From NCBI GenBank assembly GCA_964623515.1, contig CAZURV010000007.1, positions 10,739-74,738 on the forward strand: a DNA stretch of 64,000 nt, given 5' to 3'. Positions within the stretch are counted from its first letter, which is position 1; every line of letters starts with the position of its first letter. This DNA comes from RUG714 sp964623515. GTDB lineage: Bacteria; Bacillota; Clostridia; Oscillospirales; Acutalibacteraceae. The position numbers and the translations under genes were made by a program. Shown one piece after another: positions 32,090 through 39,404 of the stretch. A model generated the notes under the pieces. It had not been told where the DNA came from, searched no databases, and worked only from the letters and a program-made list of their open reading frames with translations.

Positions 32090-34939
32090 ATGACAATGGA
32101 GCAGATGAGTCAGTATTACAAAATATATGCTAATTTCAAAAACGCCATAAACGATCTTGATACCCACCATTTTATGACGGAAGCGCTTAAAGAGAGCGAT
32201 AACGGAAAAGATTCCCATAACGGTAAAGCATATTACCGCGTAGTTGATTTGGACTGGGTTGAAGCAATTGAAGATACGCTTCAGTATATAGATAAAGCAA
32301 TCCGTGAAAACCGCCGTTTTATCGAGGTCAGCGAGGAAGTTGTTCCGATAGAAAAGGCAAGGAACATCACAACGGAATCCGTAAAGCATCTTGCCCAGCA
32401 TACGAATCTTATCGCCAGGGTTGAGGGCGATGAAGTGACTCCGGAAAAAATCCTGAATATTCAGCGTGATGAAAGCTTTGCTATTTATGAAAACAGATTT
32501 ATTCATACTTTACTCCAGAAACTGGCGTATTTCGTAGGGCTTCGTTATAAAGCGCTGAACGATGCGCCTACCGATTCCTATTCAAAAATCGATTTGCACC
32601 GTTCTTTCTCGGTTGATGAGGAAAAAGTTGATTATGATTTAACTCTTGCGGTGGAAAGTCACGCGCAAACCAAGGTTGATTTGCAGGCGGATGTCAGCAC
32701 GCTTACCGATTTACAGCGCGTTAACCGTATACGCACCATTCTTGCGGACTTTATGTCAACACCCCTTATGCGTGAGCTGAACGGATGCGAACCGGTAAGG
32801 CCGCCTATTTTGCACACAAATCTTATGACCAAAAATCCGAATTTCAAAAAATCTCTGGATTTGTGGCTTTATATTGAAACCTATAAAAAACCCGGCTATC
32901 AGGTTATGGGTGATGAGTATACAGGCGAACTTGACAATAACTATAAAATTGCAATTTATGATACGTTTGCTCTTCAAAAATTCGCAGTTGAACTTTGTGC
33001 AAACAGAGGGCTTGAAAAAAAACTGCGTAAAGAGTATCAGGACGAACTGAAGCAACAGGAAGAGGAACGGCAAAAAAAGCTTGAGGAACAGCGCAGGCTG
33101 ATTGAGCAGAGGATAGAAGAAGCCCGCCGGGAAGAAATTGAAAAGCAGGTTGAAAATATCCGTGTTCGCGATGAAAAAATTGCGGAACTCACTGCTGCGA
33201 ATGAAAAGCTTGCCTCCGATTTGCAATACAGGGAACAGCTTATCAAGGAACTGCGCCAGAAAATTTATGCAAACGAAGAAGAAATAAGGCGCAATAAAGA
33301 ATATATAAACAGCCTTGAAATCAGCGTGAAAGAACGCGATGATCAGATACGCTTCCAGAAAGAGCGTATGAATAAGCTCGAATCGACCATCGCGGCGCAA
33401 CAGAATGAGATAATTGAGCTCAAGGCGAAGGTGGAAGAGGCGGAACTTGCAGTTGCCGAACTCACCGCTAAAACGGAGGAGCTTGAAGCTGAAATTGCGA
33501 AGCTTGAATCCATAATTGATGAGAACGAGGCGCGCATCAGCAGGCTTGAGCTTGAAATCGAAGAAAAAAATGCGGCGATTGATTCTCTGAATGCAGATCT
33601 GGATTCCAAGAAAGCGATAATCGCAAAACTTGAAGCCACAGTTAAAGAAAACGAAACGAAAATTGCCGCGCAGGAAGAAAGCATTGCCGGATTGAAAAGC
33701 GACATTGTTTCCGCGCAGCAGAAGCATGCGGCTGAAATTGCCGGACTGAATGAACAGAACGAGCAGAAAATTGCAGAAATCAAATCCGGTTATGAAAACA
33801 AACTTTCCGGTTTGCAGGCGGATTATGATAAGCTGGACGGTAAATATGAATCAAAGCTCGCAAAGATAGAAGAAAAGCGTTCAAAAGAACTCCAGCGTAT
33901 CGAATCCAAGCGTGAAAGCGAGCTCAACAGAATCGAAACAAAGCGTGAAAGTGAGCTCAACAGAATCGAGACAAAGCGTGTTGCTGAAGTTGATAAAATA
34001 GAGGCAAAGCGGGTTAAGGAACTTGAAAGAGTACGCAAAGAAGAAGCTTCTGCTTATGATAAAAAACTCCGTGAAGCTTCAAAGCGCTTTAAATCTCATG
34101 CGGATAAGATGATAGCGTCTGCAAAATCAGTTGCAAACAATACTGCAGAGGTTGCCGTTATCAAAGCAAACGGCAAAATCGCAGTATCCAGGAATATAAT
34201 TAAACTAGAAAACGGACTTTCGCTGGATGAATACAGGGAATTTATCAGAACTGCCTGCACGATTTCAAAGGGAGCTCCGTCCGGAAAAGTTAAGATTTTT
34301 GTCGATAGCTTATGCGGTGTCAGCGAAACGCAACTTGAATCGGCGGGCGTAAGCGTAATTCAATTCAGTTCCGATGAGGACAGCAAGTTTGAAATGTCTG
34401 TTAAACCGATAGATATGCTGAAAGCGATGAAGCCTTATATAGAATCCGGAGATAGCGTAATTTATGCGGCTTCAAGCGAAAAGAAAACCGGCGCTGTAAG
34501 CACGGCGGAACTTGTTTCCAAAGAATCCGGCTTTCACATTTCCGCGTCGGACTGCAGTAATATTTATTTATCTTCAGCCCCAAAAGCTTTGGGAACTGCG
34601 GTTCTTGCGGCAGAGGGAGTTCCGTTTGACGAACTTGTAAAAGCGGAATTGACTGAATTTACATTTAGGCAGAAAGGCGAAACATGCTTGATTGGTCAAT
34701 TCACAGGCAGTAAATTCAGAAAAATCGAGAAGATAAAAGATGATTTTAAAGACTGTGCCGATAAATATCTGAGCGGATTAAATAAATCTTTCGCCGCGGT
34801 TTCGGCAAACGCTTTAAGCAGTGATGAAATTAAGAAAGCGAAAAACTATTTGACTGAATCGGGATTTAAAAATATATTTGTTCTCAACTCTTCGGATAAT
34901 GGAAAAAGCAAAAGCTTAGATATTTATTGTTTTAAATAA
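32090..34939 (+). CDS. Large coiled-coil protein, candidate AAA+ partner
   Basis: A 949-residue soluble protein with three parts. Residues 1 to about 300 are globular and include SFAIYENRFIHTLLQKLAYF, reminiscent of the ENRF motif of DUF2357-type proteins paired with McrB-like ATPases. Residues about 305-675 are an uninterrupted coiled coil rich in Glu, Lys and Arg, ending in five 11-residue repeats at 594-648. The remaining ~270 residues are globular and show a pattern like the DegV/EDD fold (see findings). There is no signal peptide or membrane segment. A near-perfect AAGGAGGTGG precedes ATG 32090, 57 bases after the ATPase gene. It could be a cytoplasmic scaffold or the ATPase's effector. 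No full-length family is recognised. Confidence 0.72.
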   Translation: MTMEQMSQYYKIYANFKNAINDLDTHHFMTEALKESDNGKDSHNGKAYYRVVDLDWVEAIEDTLQYIDKAIRENRRFIEVSEEVVPIEKARNITTESVKHLAQHTNLIARVEGDEVTPEKILNIQRDESFAIYENRFIHTLLQKLAYFVGLRYKALNDAPTDSYSKIDLHRSFSVDEEKVDYDLTLAVESHAQTKVDLQADVSTLTDLQRVNRIRTILADFMSTPLMRELNGCEPVRPPILHTNLMTKNPNFKKSLDLWLYIETYKKPGYQVMGDEYTGELDNNYKIAIYDTFALQKFAVELCANRGLEKKLRKEYQDELKQQEEERQKKLEEQRRLIEQRIEEARREEIEKQVENIRVRDEKIAELTAANEKLASDLQYREQLIKELRQKIYANEEEIRRNKEYINSLEISVKERDDQIRFQKERMNKLESTIAAQQNEIIELKAKVEEAELAVAELTAKTEELEAEIAKLESIIDENEARISRLELEIEEKNAAIDSLNADLDSKKAIIAKLEATVKENETKIAAQEESIAGLKSDIVSAQQKHAAEIAGLNEQNEQKIAEIKSGYENKLSGLQADYDKLDGKYESKLAKIEEKRSKELQRIESKRESELNRIETKRESELNRIETKRVAEVDKIEAKRVKELERVRKEEASAYDKKLREASKRFKSHADKMIASAKSVANNTAEVAVIKANGKIAVSRNIIKLENGLSLDEYREFIRTACTISKGAPSGKVKIFVDSLCGVSETQLESAGVSVIQFSSDEDSKFEMSVKPIDMLKAMKPYIESGDSVIYAASSEKKTGAVSTAELVSKESGFHISASDCSNIYLSSAPKALGTAVLAAEGVPFDELVKAELTEFTFRQKGETCLIGQFTGSKFRKIEKIKDDFKDCADKYLSGLNKSFAAVSANALSSDEIKKAKNYLTESGFKNIFVLNSSDNGKSKSLDIYCFK
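33869..34033 (+). repeat. Five 33-bp tandem coding repeats (hendecads)
   Basis: Five consecutive 33-base units encode E-x-K-R-x-x-E-[LV]-x-[RK]-[IV] (residues 594-648 of the coiled-coil protein). Units two and three are almost identical in DNA, which suggests recent unit duplication. Confidence 0.85.
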
Positions 34940-34966
34940 TTTTAAAAATAATCAAGGGAGTTACCG

Positions 34967-35998
34967 ATGCAGGATTTTGCTACGTCAGAGAAGCAAATGC
35001 GCGTGAACAGGCGCAAGGCTTACATTTCAAATTTAATAATGGTATTTGTTTTGGCAGTAAGCATTATCATTGCAGTGTTGGCCTGGTTTTTCAACAGCCA
35101 GAAAGCAAACATCAGCAGTATTAAGGTTGATTCTGCAGCGGCAAACAGCGTTGAGCTGAGAGTGATGCTGAACTGGCCCGATACCGATGATGATTATGAT
35201 TCGGGCTGGGTTTCCGGCACAATCAATCTTCAGAGCGAGAACGCAGTCGGAACATTTCAATACGCCAATGATATAACCGGTAACGGCATCCTGTTTGCAC
35301 GGCCTAAGAAATCGGACGGAACGGCAGATCCTGTTTTTACCGGAAGTGATGCAAATGCAAATTGGCAGTTAGAATCAACGCCGGTGGAAAACAAGGATTA
35401 TGAAGTGATAGACGTATATGTCAGATGCAATCAGCCGTCAAATATTTACTTAACAACAGGCTGTTCGGCGGACCCGGTCAATAGCAACGGGAATCAAAAT
35501 GACTACGGTGTTTCAAAAGATTATATAGCCGGGGCGTCGCGGATTGCTTTTGTGAATGTGGCAGGGGATAGCTCCGAAACGGTCAGTTGCGTATGGATAC
35601 CAAACAGCACATATCAACTTGATTCAACGTCCAAAGCCTTTACCGAAAACGGTGTTCCGGAAGGTACATACAAGTATTACGACAGTGACAAGAAACAAAT
35701 TGTTTCTTATACGAACGATGATAATCTTTATTCCGATTACGGCTACACAACCTCGATTACCGATCCTGTTATAAATAACGGCATGTTGGGGAATAAAGAC
35801 AGCGTTATTAAAGTAACCGAAGTGGTGGATGCAATTGATAAAGATACAAATAACGGATTTCAGTATCAGTCGCATTTCAGAATAAAAATCTGGATTGAGG
35901 GAACGGATCGTGAAACCGATTCCGTTTTCAAAGGCGGAATTTTCAAAACGATATTCAGTTTCCTCGCGGTTGAACAAAGCAAGATACCGAATGATTAA
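34967..35998 (+). CDS. SipW-type exported protein (cluster subunit 4)
   Basis: A 343-residue protein with a basic N-terminus, hydrophobic residues 21-38 and the motif VLAWFFNSQKAN at 37-48. The NSQKA stretch is shared with the 28561 product. The mature part is rich in Asp, Asn, Ser and Tyr, and ends with the cluster motif FRIKIWIEGTDRETDSVFKG followed by GIFKTIFSF. The Shine-Dalgarno is AGGGAG. It lies 27 bases after the coiled-coil gene and 16 before the next subunit. Its closest relative in the window appears to be the next product, since both carry a SNPSDYG/NQNDYG-type segment followed by A-A-R-I/V-A. Confidence 0.7.
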   Translation: MQDFATSEKQMRVNRRKAYISNLIMVFVLAVSIIIAVLAWFFNSQKANISSIKVDSAAANSVELRVMLNWPDTDDDYDSGWVSGTINLQSENAVGTFQYANDITGNGILFARPKKSDGTADPVFTGSDANANWQLESTPVENKDYEVIDVYVRCNQPSNIYLTTGCSADPVNSNGNQNDYGVSKDYIAGASRIAFVNVAGDSSETVSCVWIPNSTYQLDSTSKAFTENGVPEGTYKYYDSDKKQIVSYTNDDNLYSDYGYTTSITDPVINNGMLGNKDSVIKVTEVVDAIDKDTNNGFQYQSHFRIKIWIEGTDRETDSVFKGGIFKTIFSFLAVEQSKIPND

Positions 35999-36014
35999 GA
36001 AAGGAGAATGGCTG

Positions 36015-37076
36015 ATGGCAGAAGTAAATGAAAAACTGGACCAGGAAACAACTGCAAGAGAATTTAGTGTACGCAGAAAAACTGCTATGGTTTCCATAAT
36101 TGTCATTCTCGCTTTGGCGATAATAGGTACTTTGGCTTGGTTCATAAACACACAAAAGAGTGAAATACAGGGGAATAATATTGCAGTCGGAGCAGACTCG
36201 TCGCTGGAGATGTCGCTGGACGGTGTCACTTATAAAAATCAGCTTAATCTCGGTACGGATACGGCTTCTTTGCCGCTGAACAATCTTGCCGACGTTAATT
36301 TTATTGATATGACGGGAGACGGCTTAACGTTGCGCAGACCTGTTTTGGTGGAAGAAAACGCCATTGCCTCGCCCGACAGTTCAAAATCCTGGCGTGAAAT
36401 GGTTTCTTCGGGGAGCCTGGTTAACGGGTCAACCAATGGAAGCGAGTATATTTCCTTTGATATATATTTCAGAGTCAAAGGCTCTGCCTCGCAAAGTAGC
36501 GATAATTACAGAGTTTATTTAACCGATGCGTCCTCCGTGCTTCCCGCGAATGCAGAAGGCGAGCTTAGCTGGACGGACGATAATGCCAATCACACGGATT
36601 CAAATCCGTCTGATTACGGTACATTTTCCCGCGATGCGATTATCGGAGCGGCGAGGGTTGCCGCTTCGGATGACAGCGGGCTGAAATTCGTTTGGATTCC
36701 GAGGCCGGATGTTTATTTGAACACAAGTGGCGAAAAAGGCAAATGGACGGTTACGGAGAATGTTGCCGCCACTTCTGATCAGTACGGTTCAACACACAGC
36801 TATTTCCAAAGTGATAAAACCGAAACTTCACTGAGCGCCGATAAAACCATTGTTGCAAACACAGATTTACCCGGAGACGGCGCAACGGATATCGGAACCT
36901 CATCATCGTATAAAGGCGCGGTTACATCTCTTGCTTATAATTCGGCAACCGGATATTTTGAGGGCAAAGCAACCATCACCGTCTGGGCAGAGGGTGACGA
37001 CCGCGAAGCCAGGCGCGCCACGGCAGGCGGTCAGTTTAATGTTTTATTAAAGCTTGCGGCGTTTAACATCGGCTGA
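36015..37076 (+). CDS. SipW-type exported protein (cluster subunit 5)
   Basis: A 353-residue protein. The hydrophobic segment at residues 24-40 leads to GTLAWFINTQKSE (AWF at 41-43). The extracellular part contains YISFDIYFRVKGSASQSSDN, a DNANHTDSNPSDYGTFSRDA segment parallel to the previous protein, and the C-terminal motif ATITVWAEGDDREARRATAG. I chose the ATG at 36015, directly after AAGGAGAATGG. An in-frame extension back to 35895 would overlap the upstream gene by 104 bases and is unlikely. With its neighbour it looks like a duplicated pair, possibly of minor or tip subunits. Confidence 0.7.
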   Translation: MAEVNEKLDQETTAREFSVRRKTAMVSIIVILALAIIGTLAWFINTQKSEIQGNNIAVGADSSLEMSLDGVTYKNQLNLGTDTASLPLNNLADVNFIDMTGDGLTLRRPVLVEENAIASPDSSKSWREMVSSGSLVNGSTNGSEYISFDIYFRVKGSASQSSDNYRVYLTDASSVLPANAEGELSWTDDNANHTDSNPSDYGTFSRDAIIGAARVAASDDSGLKFVWIPRPDVYLNTSGEKGKWTVTENVAATSDQYGSTHSYFQSDKTETSLSADKTIVANTDLPGDGATDIGTSSSYKGAVTSLAYNSATGYFEGKATITVWAEGDDREARRATAGGQFNVLLKLAAFNIG

Positions 37077-37120
37077 TTGGCCGAATCATTCACAGAATTA
37101 GTTCAACCGGGGAGGTTAGT

Positions 37121-37972
37121 ATGGATTCAGTAAAAAAGGCATCTGCAACGAAAAAACGGAATATTATACTATCTGTTATAGCCGTTATTGAGATGGTAGC
37201 TCTAATCATCTTCGGTGTTTATAGTTGGATAGAAGGTGCGGAAAGTGCAGGCGTCAAGGGCAGTAATTTAAGCCTTGCAAGTTCCCCCGGACTTATCATC
37301 AGATTTAACGGCGAAACAACCAATACGGTTGATTTAAATGACTTTATCAAAGATTATACGGATGATTTTGTACTCGCCGAAGCGTCAAGCATTAACGGCA
37401 GCGAAATCTTTTTCCGCGGTCCGCAGGATTCCAACGGAGAACGGACATACCGGGCATGCGTTGCGGCGCAAGACGATAATGTTAGATATATAAAAGTTGA
37501 ATTTACAATTATGTCGGACGGTACGGACGCTTCCAGCACAAACGGCACAAACATTTGGCTTGACCCCGATAAAACTTATTTAAATATACTAAGCACCCAG
37601 GCGTCCGATACATATTTGCCAAACGGTGCTGTCAGAATATCCATGAAATTCGGTGATGACGGATCATGGCAGGTTTTCGGTTCGTCCGCCAAAACCATTC
37701 AAGCGATAAAATCCATAGACGAAAATGGCTATATTACCACCAACATAGCTACAGGAGTTGTTTCAGGACTCAGTACGCAGACTGTGAAAGCGTTTACGGA
37801 CGCTTCGCCGGATAAAGGCGAGTCAGCGGCTTTGGCGCATCTTGCCAGCGGAGAAGAGATTCAATGCACGATGTGTATTTGGCTTGAAGGGCAGGATCCG
37901 AACTGTGTGGATGAAATCGCTTCTTCGATTTTGAATTTGCAGCTTTATTTCACAACGGGATTTGCACTTTAA
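37121..37972 (+). CDS. SipW-type exported protein (cluster subunit 6)
   Basis: A 283-residue protein with hydrophobic residues 14-34 and a variant motif GVYSWIEGAES (SW at 35-36 in place of AWF). Whether the SipW-like peptidases cleave this variant cannot be told from sequence. The mature part starts with the common GSNLSLASSPGLIIRFNG strand pattern and ends with CTMCIWLEGQDPNCVDEIAS, which is very close to the 28561 product's WLEGQD-V-DC. A GGGGAGG ribosome site precedes the ATG. The gap to each neighbour is under 50 bases. Confidence 0.68.
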   Translation: MDSVKKASATKKRNIILSVIAVIEMVALIIFGVYSWIEGAESAGVKGSNLSLASSPGLIIRFNGETTNTVDLNDFIKDYTDDFVLAEASSINGSEIFFRGPQDSNGERTYRACVAAQDDNVRYIKVEFTIMSDGTDASSTNGTNIWLDPDKTYLNILSTQASDTYLPNGAVRISMKFGDDGSWQVFGSSAKTIQAIKSIDENGYITTNIATGVVSGLSTQTVKAFTDASPDKGESAALAHLASGEEIQCTMCIWLEGQDPNCVDEIASSILNLQLYFTTGFAL

Positions 37973-38019
37973 GGTTTAGGATTTGAAATAAAAAATTTGC
38001 GAGGAAAGGGGCGGATTTT

Positions 38020-38682
38020 TTGAAAGAAAAACTGAAAAACAAAGAAGTTCGCCGGCAGATCGTTCTTGCAGCAATATGCCTGATTTTGATGATTGTTCTC
38101 GTTTTTGCATGGTTTGCTTACGGCAACGACTGGGTGGGCGTTGCAATGAACTACGATCGCACGCTTTACCTTGCTTCCATAAACATAAAAAGCTATACCT
38201 ATTACGGGGAGGAAGACGAAACCGGTGCCATTGTTTACGAAACGGATCCGATTAGCAGCGATAAGGATCTTTCGTCGCAAAACAGATTATTCAGTGATAG
38301 CTTTTATCCGTCTCAGAGGCAGTATTTTAAAACGGTTATCTATAATTCATCCACCGTTAAATCGGTAATAAATATAAATCTCAAAAACATTAAGTTTGAC
38401 GAGGTGCTGAACGGAATGATAACAGTCGGTTGCACTTCGCCGCAGGATATCGCAACTCTCGTATTGCAGTCGGATACCAATAAGCTTCAGAATGGTATTT
38501 ACACACTTAATTCGGTGAATCTGATAACGCATCAGGAGATTCCCGCGGGAGAGGAAGACGGTGCGTCTGTAAATCCGGGCAAAACCGAAATATATTGGTA
38601 TATTGAGGCGAGCGAGGAACTTACCAATTCTGCAATGGGTGCGGAATTTACGCTTGATTCTATGGAAATATCTTATGGATAA
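38020..38682 (+). CDS. SipW-type exported protein, small (cluster subunit 7)
   Basis: A 220-residue protein starting with TTG at 38020 after AGGAAAGGGG. Residues 13-29 are hydrophobic and are followed by VFAWFAYGNDW (AWF at 30-32). The extracellular part is short and polar, with FKTVIYNSSTVKSVININLK and a degenerate closing motif IYWYIEASEELTNSAMGAEF in which the usual EG-x-D has become EA-S-E. It is followed three bases later by the second signal peptidase gene, which suggests that this pair is translated together and that this protein is that enzyme's preferred substrate (inference). Confidence 0.66.
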   Translation: MKEKLKNKEVRRQIVLAAICLILMIVLVFAWFAYGNDWVGVAMNYDRTLYLASINIKSYTYYGEEDETGAIVYETDPISSDKDLSSQNRLFSDSFYPSQRQYFKTVIYNSSTVKSVININLKNIKFDEVLNGMITVGCTSPQDIATLVLQSDTNKLQNGIYTLNSVNLITHQEIPAGEEDGASVNPGKTEIYWYIEASEELTNSAMGAEFTLDSMEISYG

Positions 38683-38685
38683 TAT

Positions 38686-39363
38686 ATGAAAAAGTTTTTA
38701 GTTGGTTTTTTAAAATGGTTCGGAGTTGTATTGCTTGCTCTTGCAACGGCGCTTGTTTTGTTTATCTTTATTCAGCGCGTTGCGGGAGATCCGGGCAATC
38801 CTCCCAGCCTTTTCGGATATAGATTCTTCCAGGTGCTTACCGGCAGTATGGAGCCTGAACTGCATGTTGACGATGTGATTCTCGTTAAGAAAACCGAAAT
38901 CAGTGAGATAAAAAAAGGCGATATTATTTCTTATTACTGCACGGAAGATTTGGATAACGGGTTAAAGGCGGGAGATATTGTAACGCATAAGGTTATTGAA
39001 GACCCGGTTTATGCAAACGGTGTCTACCGTCTGCAAACTTCAGGCATAGAGGAAGGTTCGGTACCGGATGCTCCCATTGTCGGGGAGCAGGTACTCGGCA
39101 AGTTTGCAGCAAAACTGCCGCTGATGAAATATGTTTATAAAATTTTTACCCGGTGGTACGGTCTTCTGATATTCCTGCTTGTGCTCTTTGCACTGTTCAT
39201 GAAAGAGCTGTTTAATCTCAGGCGTATCATAAAATCCCGTCCGGAGGATTATATGGAAGATGGATCTGCAGCAGCTGATTCAGATAAAGAAAACATAAAA
39301 TTTGAGGATATTCCCGCTGAAGAAGTGGCAAACATTCTCAAATCACATAAAGAAGATAAATGA
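38686..39363 (+). CDS. SipW-type (ER-type) signal peptidase I, second copy
   Basis: A 225-residue S26B serine peptidase. It has an N-terminal membrane segment (residues 11-30), the catalytic Ser54 in LTGSMEPELHVDDVI, the general base His101 in DIVTHKVIED, and a C-terminal membrane segment near 157-175 (YGLLIFLLVLFALFMKELF) with a charged cytoplasmic tail. The Asp box differs from the first copy: there is no TKGDN, only an Asp in GSVPDAPIVGE (Asp128). It is clearly diverged from the enzyme at 29492, so the two probably serve different substrates. It directly precedes the giant 1867-residue substrate. Confidence 0.88.
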   Translation: MKKFLVGFLKWFGVVLLALATALVLFIFIQRVAGDPGNPPSLFGYRFFQVLTGSMEPELHVDDVILVKKTEISEIKKGDIISYYCTEDLDNGLKAGDIVTHKVIEDPVYANGVYRLQTSGIEEGSVPDAPIVGEQVLGKFAAKLPLMKYVYKIFTRWYGLLIFLLVLFALFMKELFNLRRIIKSRPEDYMEDGSAAADSDKENIKFEDIPAEEVANILKSHKEDK

Positions 39364-39404
39364 TTTTACTTTCACAGCGAAACGTCTTTTGAAGGAGAAT
39401 TTTG

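Noticed and set aside
32756..33727. 323-codon antisense frame under the coiled-coil gene
   Set aside because: Phe/Leu-rich antisense of a Glu/Lys-rich coiled coil; a typical shadow frame with no start signals.
30494..34939. Call as a McrBC restriction system
   Set aside because: No nuclease motif seen, the ATPase is membrane-anchored, and the pair is embedded in an export cluster.
35895..36014. N-terminal extension of the 36015 gene
   Set aside because: Would overlap the upstream gene by 104 bases and put the SipW signal 40 residues inside; the ATG at 36015 has a good ribosome site.
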